A stretch of 64,000 bases of DNA from Eutreptiella sp. 'Long Island Sound 2002'. Lineage: Eukaryota; Euglenozoa; Euglenophyceae; Eutreptiales; Eutreptiaceae. Position 1 is the stretch's first letter; every line of letters starts with the position of its first letter. The notes beneath the pieces were generated by a model, which had not been told where the DNA came from, searched no databases, and saw only the letters and a program-made list of their open reading frames with translations. The stretch is taken from assembly GCA_964036045.1 (NCBI GenBank), contig OZ038387.1:19370794-19434793 (forward strand). Reading direction: 5' to 3'. Positions 23,295-32,329 of the stretch are shown in pieces. Both the position numbers and the translations under genes were made by a program.

Positions 23295-24080
23295 GAAACC
23301 GCAGCGGTACCCGCTTCAGCGGCGGCTGGCTTCACAGCATGATGACCATTTCAGGATCTGAAAGTGTGTCCAATTAGAAGTAGAAGTATAGACCCCCTGC
23401 ACACACAGCCTCAGCGGCATGGAGACATGATTTCTGTCCGGTTGCCACGGTTTCCACCTCCCTGCATCCTTGAGCACCCATCCGTGGAGTGCGAATCCCG
23501 GCGGTCGGTCGTCCCCCTCACCGTGGGCCAGGCCCCACACATCATACAAACTGAACCGCTCGACCACTCGCATCTCTTGGGCACGCGCCTGTCTATTGCA
23601 TTTGGACCTTACCTTTCTCTGTCTTACCCCAGCTATCGAGTGCTGGGATCATACACAAATATGGTCGCACAGCGTTTCCATGGCGTTTCCATGAAACCGC
23701 AGCGGTACCCGCTTCAGCGGCGGCTGGCTTCACAGCATGATGACCATTTCAGGATCTGAAAGTGTGTCCAATTAGTAGTAGAAGTATAGACCCCCTGCAC
23801 ACACAGCCTCAGCGGCATGGAGACATGATTTCTGTCCGGTTGCCACGGTTTCCACCTCCCTGCATCCTTGAGCACCCATCCGTGGAGTGCGAATCCCGGC
23901 GGTCGGTCGTCCCCCTCACCGTGGGCCAGGCCCCACACATCATACAAACTGAACCGCTCGACCACTCGCATCTCTTGGGCACGCGCCTGTCTATTGCATT
24001 TGGACCTTACCTTTCTCTGTCTTACCCCAGCTATCGAGTGCTGGGATCATACACAAATATGGTCGCACAGCGTTTCCATG
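23295..24080 (+). repeat. 398-bp period tandem duplication, two copies
   Basis: Copy 1 is 23,295-23,682 plus a 10-bp spacer (a repeat of GCGTTTCCAT); copy 2 is 23,693-24,080. I see one substitution (AATTAGAAG against AATTAGTAG) over 388 bp. Each copy carries the same minus-strand open frame of 85 codons (MRVVERFSLYDVWGLAHGEG...), of unrecognised identity, which may be an exon. Confidence 0.9.
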
Positions 24081-27068
24081 GTCAAATCTGCTGCCAAACA
24101 ACATGCCTCCATGGGGATTCTGTGCACTGTTTCATGCTCTCCACACACCCCAGATTCCTTCCCACATGCACAGCCACAGAAGAGCTCTCACAACGTTCAT
24201 ACACCGGTTGTCGTCAGGAATGGAGATAAATGGCAGCACTACATTTACACTGTGCCCGTTACATGATAATGAGCAGAACTGCGGCAGGGCACAGCAGTGT
24301 GGGACTACAGGGCTGAGTCACATCATGGTCAAAACCGTGACCACCGACAGCATCATAGACAAGTTAAACCCAAGCCTGCTACTTTGCAGTGATGCAAACA
24401 GTGTCTGTGTCTGGAAGAGCCAATCATATTTACAACCCCTTTTATCCCCCCAAACCCTTTCCTGTGCAGACAAACGGCCGCCATGTAGAGCCGCCAGTCC
24501 TTCGGAGTGTATGCTGGTGGTCCAGACCGATAGGCACAGGTTCACGTCCGGCAGGCTTCGGAACAAATTGCTCCACCCCGATCATGATGTGCAGCCGCAT
24601 CCCTCGAAACAGTAGTGGATGGCTCGCTGCCATAGAACTCCTCCAATCAGCCAAACTTGCACCTTCGAGTCACTTTCGAGGGCCCAGATTCAATTTCTCA
24701 TAATGCGGGGCCCACGAAAAGTCAATCACTGTACAGCACGGGCGTGGCGCTTCAGGTGCCTGCCAAAGGCGTATGCACAAATAACTGCACGGCGCATACG
24801 TGGCGCGTGGGACCCCCCCCCCTCGCCGCGCCGGCACCAGATGATGTGTACACACATGCATCCCCAGAGAGGGCGTCATATTCAATGAAGGTCCAATCCA
24901 CCGGTTCGTAAGAGGCTAGTTGCAGGATTCGGGGGCGGGTTGCCCGGCCCTCTGATCCTCTAGGCCACGTTCATGTGAGGGAGGGCCGTAGCCGTTTGCC
25001 TTGGGGGCAGTACAGTCCTCTTGGGCTGGGAAACAGCTGCATCGAATGTTCGGCGCTGAAGAGGACTGAAGGATGCTCCCCAGGGCACACAGTCATACCA
25101 CCAATGCCCCGATGTTGCGACTGCTGCCCTCATGGCACCCCACAACATCGACTGTGCCGCCCCCGACGCTCAATGGCAATTTGCATGAGCTGAGGCTTCC
25201 GTTTTGTAAATTTGGGGGTGAGCGAGTACAATCTGCATACCAAACGGGAAGTTTCGGAGAGTCCTCCTCCAATTCCACCGTCAACGTACCACTACACAGG
25301 GGCTGAACTGTGTTGCGTTGCTCATGTAGCCCATTCCAGTCCACTCGTGTCTGACAGTGCCCACCATGAACTCTCAATCTGCCCAGGAGCATTCAGACGT
25401 GTGCTACACTGGCAGAAAACAGCAAAGGAAAAACCAGAAACACTAGTGGGCACCCCATTACTCCAATGGGCCACCATCCCCCCAACCTCCAGTGGGCATT
25501 CCACCCTCTTGTAGGCACCCCCAACTCCAGCCAGTGGGCCATCACGTACTCCAGTTGGCACTTCTTCCTCGTTGGTGTTGGCACTCAATCACATTCACAT
25601 TTAAAGGTACACACACACTCACTCACGTACAATCACACTTACACTCATACTCACAATTCCATCACAATTATCCATCGCGGGATCCTTGAGCTCCCCAAAC
25701 CCCATGTCTCTATGAGTCAAGCCTTAAGCCACTGGCGGCACTTTCAAACAGACACGAACGGACCCGCAGAACCACGACGCATATTTACAGTGGTGGTACA
25801 TTTCAGAAGAGAAGCAGTTTTTGTTTTTGTTTGGGCGTCAGATGGGCGTCACGGCCCAGACTGACGGTGCATGTAGGCTCCCGGAGTCCGCACAGTCCTG
25901 TGGCGACGCAGGTCGTACAGGTGAAGCCCGTCCACCGAAGTGGACACTCGTGGGGGCCGGAGGCATTGCATAAAAGCACTGCCTTGTGGCCATTGGCACA
26001 ACAGAGTGACAACAAAAAAAGTAGACCGGGCACAACAGGAAACCTTCATGAATCCCCCGGAGCGGCTCGCAGAGACAAGCAGACAGAACAATTGAACGGG
26101 GACCGCCGCATGGGTATGTGGCCGCAGGCCACCCTTGTGCCACGGGTAATGCGCTCGCAACCCCCGCAGACAATGGGTGGGGCAAGAGCGTGGCTGAGGC
26201 AGAGGTTGTGTACTTTTCACAGCGTCTGCCGTCCCAATGGTACAGTGGTAAGTGCATCGAGCGACTTGTTAGCCCAGTAAGAACATACTTCTGGGGGGCT
26301 GGGAGGACTAACCTCGGCCCTCGAGCACTCAACACGTAGCCACTCTGTTGATGTGTCGTGCGGATTCTGATGTACAGGCGCTGTGCACGGACTAGCGCCG
26401 ATATATTGAGCTGCAGACGCAGAGTACCAGGTGTGCAATGCAGTAGGCATAGACTCGGACGCCACCCGGTCCATTCATTCGCGCCCCGCTCCCCCGAAAA
26501 GACCCGCCCCACCCTCCCCTCAGTGCTTTCCTCCGCCTAATGGCCCCTCAGGTCCCGAGGAGGGTTTGCATAAAGGCTATACAAGCAGGCCCAAGGAGTG
26601 GGGGAGGGGGTTTCACGCAGGTATCTGGATGCTGCGGTCTGAACAATACAGGGCTAATGAGTGCACGTTGGGTGGCAGGGTCGCCAAAGCCTCACATTCC
26701 CCCAGTGTTCTTTGTAACAACGTACACACAATGGCCATGTCCCATTGGTAGAACGCCAGATCTGGTGGCTTGCAGCAAATGAGATACCAGGGAACAAGCC
26801 ACAGTCTGCACGGTGGGTGTCCGCTTCGGCCCCGCAAATCAGAGACCATGGATCCATTGAATCAGTTCACAAGTTGCGAGGTTCATCTGAATGCAGCAAA
26901 CCATCAGCATCTGGAGGTTGCATAGTATGTCCGTTGAGACTTGCTGCTCGGATCCTTAGCAGCAGATCTAATGGTTTACTGTTGAGCACAGCAGGAGGAA
27001 CGGGTTCCTTGTGCCAACCAGTGTTCAGGTGACCACTCAGCAATCAAAAGTCGGGGCAGAGAAAGACA
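24081..27068. other. GC-moderate DNA, unassigned open frames
   Basis: Overlapping open frames occur on both strands, the longest being 224 codons on the minus strand (25,838-26,512). One acceptor-like site (CCTTTCCTGTGCAG, plus, near 24,467) is visible. An imperfect repeat of about 30 bp (core CTCCAGTGGGC) occupies 25,441-25,575. A Cys-rich minus-strand segment (ECPLRWTGFTCTTCVATGLCG, about 25,890-25,950) may be extracellular. No family recognised. Confidence 0.4.
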
Positions 27069-27070
27069 GC

Positions 27071-27151
27071 AGCCCCCCGCACAGCCCCACAGCCCCACAG
27101 CCCCACTGCCCCCCAGCCCCACAGCCACCCCACTGCCCCGCTGCCCCACAA
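27071..27151 (+). repeat. CAGCCCCA-type minisatellite
   Basis: About nine units of 8-10 bp (ACAGCCCC and ACTGCCCC variants), strongly C-rich on the plus strand. Confidence 0.75.
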
Positions 27152-27843
27152 GGGCGAGTACGACTTAGAAGTGTGTGGTATATGATATATTCTTCGAGGA
27201 TTTGTTGCCCAGGTCGTTGCAACACCCGGAAGAGCGATGGGACATGCCTGAGTCGTTTGTTCAACTGCGCACATTCCACTGATGCCTCCGTGGTCATCTG
27301 TACTGCACCGGATTTGTCCAACAACGTTATACAGCCCGGGTATAAGACGGATAGATATAGAATGCGTGCACAGAGGACTGTACACATTGCACAGGAGCAC
27401 CTTTGGGAGCCATGCCGTCCCATGCAGTCGCTGCCACACTGCAGTGGGCACCATCGGCAGCATGATTCCGATGTCGATGGATTTTCTGACTGCAGGGCAC
27501 AAAGAAGAGAACCCTCGGGCCAAAACAAAGCCGGGACCCCAGCGCCCGATCCTTGATAGCTTCGGAAAAGCTCTGCAGTGCGGGGGTCTAGACTGCCTCG
27601 CCCCGGAGGCAACAGCCATGGGGGGATCTGGGGCTAGCACCTCTGCATTTCTTGTATGTTTCGGCCCAAAAGAGGTTGAAGTGAGGGCTGCAGAAGTAGG
27701 TGGCCACACACGATCACAGGAATCCAGGGCAATTCTCTCATTGGAGACGTGGAGGTGGACGCACCGTTCGGTCGGGGAATGCGGCAGAGACTACGGCCCA
27801 TGCGCTTGTCTGCCAGGATGGGGACTGACTCCGTGCAGAAGCG

Positions 27844-28046
27844 TTACTTGAGGATCCGCTCGGAAATTGTGCACCAGGTGCCCAAGATGCCGATGAACAA
27901 CCCCAGAAGAGCAAGCAGGACCATCCCGACACACACAGCCCGGGAGGTGCGGTGGGTGCCGGCACAGTAGGCCAGGTACGCCGGGAAGATGAAGCACAGC
28001 AAGGACGAGGCAGTGGACCCCAGCAGCGAAAAGACAATGTCGATGC
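27844..28046 (-). CDS. C-terminal exon of an SLC38/AAAP-type amino-acid transporter
   Basis: The minus-strand exon ends at TAA 27,844. It encodes two hydrophobic segments, VFSLLGSTASSLLCFIFPAY and, after a short charged loop, VGMVLLALLGLFIGILG, then a short tail. A helix beginning with the F-x-L-x-GSTA-SLL-FI-PA pattern, followed by one last helix, is characteristic of the C-terminal end of Aa_trans (PF01490) transporters, which are proton- or sodium-coupled amino-acid carriers of plasma or vacuolar membranes. The exon starts after a pyrimidine-rich acceptor (CCCTTCACCATAG). Upstream exons, expected at higher coordinates, were not found; either they are short and beyond long introns or this is a gene fragment. 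Substrate cannot be predicted. Confidence 0.6.
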
Positions 28047-28275
28047 CTATGGTGAAGGGGGGTATGAAAGAGTGGAAAACAGTAGATGGCCCCAGGAAAG
28101 ATTGCTGTGGTATGTTGCTCATGCTGCGGCAGGCTGTGCCATGCTTCAAGCCGTTGGTGGGAGGGTAGATCACGTGTCCAAAATCACAAAGGCATCAGAA
28201 ACCCATGCCACACTCCTCTGAAACCCTAACCACCGGCAAAGACGCAACACAGTGGAAAACTCACAGCACTGCATA

Positions 28276-28345
28276 TTAGTCCTCTTCCTCAGTAAGTCTC
28301 TGCTTCTTGTCCATTCTGTCAACAACATGATTGTCAAATGGCACA
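28276..28345 (-). CDS. possible terminal exon of an unidentified gene
   Basis: On the minus strand the frame VPFDNHVVDRMDKKQRLTEE ends at TAA 28,276-28,278. It reads like a charged protein C-terminus. A possible acceptor (GTTGTTGACAG) would start the exon at 28,315. No stop-free link further upstream and no family recognised. Confidence 0.25.
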
Positions 28346-28547
28346 CCGTGTCAGTGTTCATATGCCGGCAAACATGTGTCATTAAACTGAATGCCCTGTC
28401 CACATGACATGCAGACCAACGGAAGTAACTTGAAAAAATTGAAAAGGAGGATAATACAAACCTGCAGACTTGACCTCCCACCATGCAACTCTTCCAGAAG
28501 TTGTTGTCAGCAGTAAATTCTATTGCCTTTGGCAGTGCACCTCAAAG

Positions 28548-28660
28548 AGAGGCTGACAGTCAGCCAATCAGTCAGTTCGTCAGGCTAGGAGTCAGTCAGA
28601 CAGTCAGTCGGGCAAGCAGGCAGGCAGACAGAGACACACAGTTTGGGTTTTTTCGGTGGC
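28548..28660 (+). repeat. degenerate CAGT/CAGG microsatellite
   Basis: Irregular runs of GTCAGTCAG, CAGACAGTCAG and GCAGGCAGGCAG cover about 110 bp immediately upstream of a tRNA-like sequence. Confidence 0.7.
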
Positions 28661-28699
28661 AGACTCGGCAACAAGCAGTCGGGAGAGCAGTAACTGTCA

Positions 28700-28776
28700 G
28701 AACAAGCAATGCTTGAATGGTAATGCATTTGGCCACAGACTTGTAGGTCGGCGGTTCGAATCCTGGCCGGCCGACC
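28700..28776 (+). pseudogene. tRNA-like sequence with intact B box
   Basis: A perfect B box (GGTTCGAATCC, 28,753-28,763) is preceded 44 nt upstream by an A-box-like segment (GCTTGAATGGTAATGCA). The antisense frame gives the GRPARIRTADLQ peptide typical of tRNA-antisense frames. However the T stem pairs only two of five positions, and AGGTCGGC/GCCGACCT forms a different hairpin across the B box. A tRNA pseudogene or SINE head is more likely than a working tRNA. Confidence 0.5.
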
Positions 28777-29084
28777 TGTCAGCTCTGCCCAGTCTGCCCC
28801 TCGTTCAAACCCTTCTGAGCACAAACTTTTGACTCCCCCCCCCAAATTGTTATCCAGTTTCAGGGGATAGAGGCCTCCAAGTCAAAAAGTCCATTGGGGG
28901 ATTGTCTTATTGGGCAAAATAATGCTTTTACAAGGGGTTGGACATCAAATATCATGCCTTGGGGTATGCTACGCGAATGACCCCCAAAAAGGGGGGTATA
29001 CGGCGCCTGCGCCCGCGCTTGATCTAACAACCTCTCTTCGAGGTGATTTGGTGTCGACACAATCCTTTTCAAGCCTTCTTAGGA

Positions 29085-29290
29085 CTTTTTTTTTTTGGCC
29101 AGAACGGTCAACATGAGCTCAAGATGGGCTGAAAACACTTGTTTGGGCATCCCAATGGAGAAAGAATGACTTTTGAAAAAATATGTTTTTTGACCTCTTT
29201 TTGACCCTATTTTGGTATGGAAATGAACCATTTTTAAGCCTTTCAAGATCTTTTGGGGCCAGAACACGTCAAGCCATCCAAAAACACTCG
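29085..29290 (+). repeat. dispersed ~160-bp repeat, diverged unit
   Basis: Shares the order GCTCAAGATGGGCT, CACTTGTTTGGGCATCC, TTTTTGACC, AAGCCTTT with the tandem units at 31.2-32.3 kb. A G-run of 18 lies just downstream at 29,424-29,441. Confidence 0.55.
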
Positions 29291-29636
29291 CCAAAGGCCA
29301 TTTTGGCAGGTGGTGGGTTGGTTTCGGAAAAAATACCGTTTTTTGGTGTTTTTTTGGCATTTTCTGAGATGCTTTCCACCCAAAATGGGGTTTTTTCATG
29401 TTTTGTGGGAAGAGGTGATCGTTGGGGGGGGGGGGGGGGGCACAACCTATGGTACCTATCACCTCTTGGAAGGGCAATATGCATCTTGTACAGTGCAAAT
29501 GTTTTCTCATACCACCTAGGTCCTTGTTATTTCTAGTGTTCATTATTTGCGTGCATTGGCAGGCATGAAGAGAGGACACAAACACAAGCACAATCCCACA
29601 ACCCCAAACACCGCTCACCACTTCAACATGTCACCG

Positions 29637-29740
29637 TGAGCTCAAAATGGGCTTAGAACCACTTGTTGGAGCGTCCCTAATGGTTGAGCAACATCTTTGG
29701 GAAAAAATTGTTTTCACCCCTTTTTGACCTACATGGGACC
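29637..29740 (+). repeat. dispersed ~160-bp repeat, partial unit
   Basis: GAGCTCAAAATGGGCTTAG, CACTTGTT and CCCCTTTTTGACC occur in the same order as the family at 31.2-32.3 kb; the 3' part is missing. Confidence 0.5.
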
Positions 29741-29759
29741 CCACTAACCCTACCCTAGC

Positions 29760-31100
29760 ATGCACGTGTTGCACCACTCCTTGGTGCCAATGGGGCATTG
29801 AAGGGTGTTGGCGGGTTGGAGGTGTGGAAATAGCCTGTAAGTGCTCACTTTCATCATTATTTACAACACAAGGGCCCCCAAGGCAATACATGACAGTCAA
29901 CCAGAACAAAAGACAATGGGAAACAGTGGGCATAAAAGGTCACTTGTTGGCCATTTTTGAGCCCCCCCAAACAAAAGGGGTCGTTGAGACCACCACTTCC
30001 GTGCAAAAGCTACTACACAGTACCCCAAGATGTATGTTCATCATCTAGGTTGGTTTTCAATGCAAATGGCCCCTCCACAAATATCCGAGACATAAAAAAA
30101 AAGGCCGGAAAATGGTATTTTTCAACAAATTTTGACAAGTTTCAAACCCTAGTCAGCCACTTGCGGCCACCCCTCCCCTGCTACCTTTGCTTGTTTTTTT
30201 TTCTTGCCCAAAATGTGTGCGAAGGCACTTCATACTAATAGGTATCAGCCACCAAAATTTTGGCCAAATCCAAAATACCACAACAGAATTCCGATATTTT
30301 TCCCTTTGAGCTTGTTTGCCGCCCATTACTTACTGCTTGCTAAAAAGATACCTCCACCCTACTGCTAGCAGTACAAAAAGTACCCTCTTGTGGCAAAAGA
30401 GTACCCTCTTGTGTTCTTTTTGGCTAAATCGGGCCATTTGGAGGGAACAAGTCGCGCACAAAAATATTGCTGCTCTGGCCATAATTTAAAACGGCCATAA
30501 TGTAAAACACCATAATTTAAAACGCCAGAAATTAAAAACGCCGGGGGTTTTCCAAGAGTTCAAGAATTGGCCATAATTGAAAACGGTCAGCCACTTATGT
30601 GCACTTTTTTGTCCAAATTTGGTTTTTTCATGGAAGTATTTGCTGTTCCAGCAAATGTTGTTTTGGATTTGAAGGAGAGTGGCAAACACAAGCAACGCCC
30701 CCCTTAGCATGCAACTTGTCACAAACTTGAATGATACAACTACTGCCTATATTGTTCTAGGAGACACATGCTCAGCTCATTGGACAGATGTTGTGTTCCC
30801 CATTTGGCATAAATTGGTGTGCTTGAGACCCTTACAGTGTGTTTCCGGCCTCTCGATCTGGGAATTACAGCTTGTGTAACGTCATCAGTCATGCGGCGCA
30901 AAGATGATTTTTTGGAACAGCAGGTGCTTTACAGCAGTGCATGAAAAAAGAGGTACTTTCAACGTCCAAACCAATTTTGAGGGACCACAGTGCCATGTGG
31001 ACTAAGGAGACACTACTTGACCCTGCCATCTGCTCTCAGCATTGTTGCAGGGTGGGTTTCGAGTGGGCTAGCGTAATGCATGCCGGGCCTCGCCTGGGTC
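29760..31100. other. AT-rich DNA with a short CCATAATTTAAAACG repeat
   Basis: No gene. A 15-bp unit (CCATAATTTAAAACG) recurs four to five times at 30,478-30,590, with a stray copy near 32,698. GTACCCTCTTGTG is directly duplicated at about 30,380 and 30,402. Confidence 0.5.
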
Positions 31101-31102
31101 AG

Positions 31103-31124
31103 AACCTAACCTAACCTAACCTAA
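31103..31124 (+). repeat. interstitial (AACCT)n tract
   Basis: Four AACCT units (the complement of TTAGG), distinct from the CCCTAA tract at 6.7 kb. Confidence 0.75.
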
Positions 31125-31444
31125 GTAGGATTGAATATTGGGACCGAGCTGGTGGGAGAAAGAACATTGTCTGGGAGACTTCAACGACAAATGAGGTACG
31201 CACTGGAAAATGGATGAGACCGGCTCAAATGGGGCTCAAAATAACCTGTATTTCATCCATTTGTGCACCACAACTCGCCTAGGATCATTTTTGGAAAACC
31301 ATGGTTTTGACCCGTTTTGGAGCCATTTGTGGTCCCACATTGGCCCATTTTCAAGGCCCTTTCGGCCTTGAGAGGGGCCTAAATTGCTCAAAATGGGCTC
31401 AAAATGGGCTCATTCCACTTGTTTGTGCACCCCAAATAGTCCAA

Positions 31445-31496
31445 AAGTATCTTTGGAAAAACACATTTTTGATCCATTTTTGGCTGATTTTTGGTC
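31445..31496 (+). repeat. 52-bp direct repeat, left copy
   Basis: Matches 31,966-32,017 at 51 of 52 positions; the sequence belongs to the ~160-bp repeat unit and immediately borders the reverse-transcriptase fragment. Confidence 0.85.
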
Positions 31497-31965
31497 TGCG
31501 TATGTAGACGACGTATCTGTCCCTGTACCCAGGGGAGCCGGGCCACGCATCGCTGCCACTGTACAGCAAGGCCTGGCCCTGATTGGTTGTCACCTCAACG
31601 TTACAAAGAGTGAGGCCCTGCCCCTTTCCCTCTCCAGTCCCCCCCCGCCGACCCTGCCCAAGTACGCCCAGCCACCGCAACCTCTACAGGCCGGTACAGA
31701 TTTCTGGACCCCTGTTCCGTCCATCGAACCGCCAGAATGGTCAGACGATTCACAACATCTACTGACCAAGGTATCCTACCTCCTGCATTTAGGACACCCC
31801 ATACCTGCACATTTCCACGTACAGGCTGCCTTCCGGCTCATTGAGAATGAACTACTCAGCCAGTTAGCAGACCTCAATGCCCACCCTTCCCAAACCCTGG
31901 ACAGGGTGCTGCTAGTGAACACAGTCGTCCTGTATCTTCTCAACTCAGTTCTCCTGTATCGTCTC
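31497..31965 (+). mobile_element. inserted reverse-transcriptase fragment (LINE type)
   Basis: A 469-bp GC-richer insert is open in one frame throughout (about 156 codons). It starts at the catalytic motif C (AYVDDVSV). It continues with GLALIGCHLNVTKSEALPL, the usual segment after YxDD, and reaches the thumb region (LLTKVSYLLHLGHPI and LDRVLLVNTVVL). Fingers, motifs A and B, endonuclease and 3' end are absent, so it is an internal piece and not a normal 5'-truncated LINE. Both sides abut a 52-bp direct repeat. The sequence is not the same as the retroelement at 44.7-50.6 kb (YVDD here, YSDD there), so it comes from another family. An intact frame in otherwise decayed DNA suggests a recent event or an assembly join. 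Confidence 0.75.
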
Positions 31966-32017
31966 AAGTATCTTTGGAAAAACACATTTTTGATCCATTT
32001 TTGACTGATTTTTGGTC
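31966..32017 (+). repeat. 52-bp direct repeat, right copy
   Basis: Right partner of 31,445-31,496; the single difference is TTTTGACTG against TTTTGGCTG. The repeat unit resumes normally after it. Confidence 0.85.
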
Positions 32018-32329
32018 GCAACACAACCCATTTTCAAGGCATTTTGTGGCTTTAGAGTGGCCAAAATGGCTTGCAATGGGCTCAAAAAGGGCTCATTTCA
32101 CTTGTTTAGGCAACCCAAATGGTCTAGGATCATTTTTGGAAAAACACATTTTGAACCCATTTTTGACCCATTTTTTGTCCCAAAACAACCCATTTTCAAG
32201 GCTTTTTGGGATTCTAGGAGGGCCAAAACGGGCCACCACAAGCTCAAAACGCGCCAAAAATACTTGTTTTGGCATTCCATGTGGTCCAAGATGATTTTTG
32301 AAAAAAGTCAAATTTTTGCACCCGGTGGA

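Larger units (their letters stand above)
31240..32320 (+). repeat. tandem ~160-bp repeat array
   Basis: Units spaced 157-167 bp carry GATCATTTTTGGAAAA at 31,281, a variant at 31,448, then 32,126 and 32,289. Each unit includes TTTTTGACCCATTTTTG, CCCATTTTCAAGGC and GGGCTCATTTCACTTGTTT. The second unit is split by the inserted reverse-transcriptase fragment. Confidence 0.75.

Noticed and set aside
25838-26512. 224-codon minus-strand frame
   Set aside because: Long for its composition, but two other frames are also open here and no domain is recognisable; kept only as an unassigned note.
26711-26800. tRNA-like CCCATTGGTAGAACGCCAG
   Set aside because: A-box-like start and an anticodon-like hairpin, but no B box downstream.
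32093-32311. Short frames in the ~160-bp repeat
   Set aside because: The peptides repeat with the DNA unit and are not conserved proteins.
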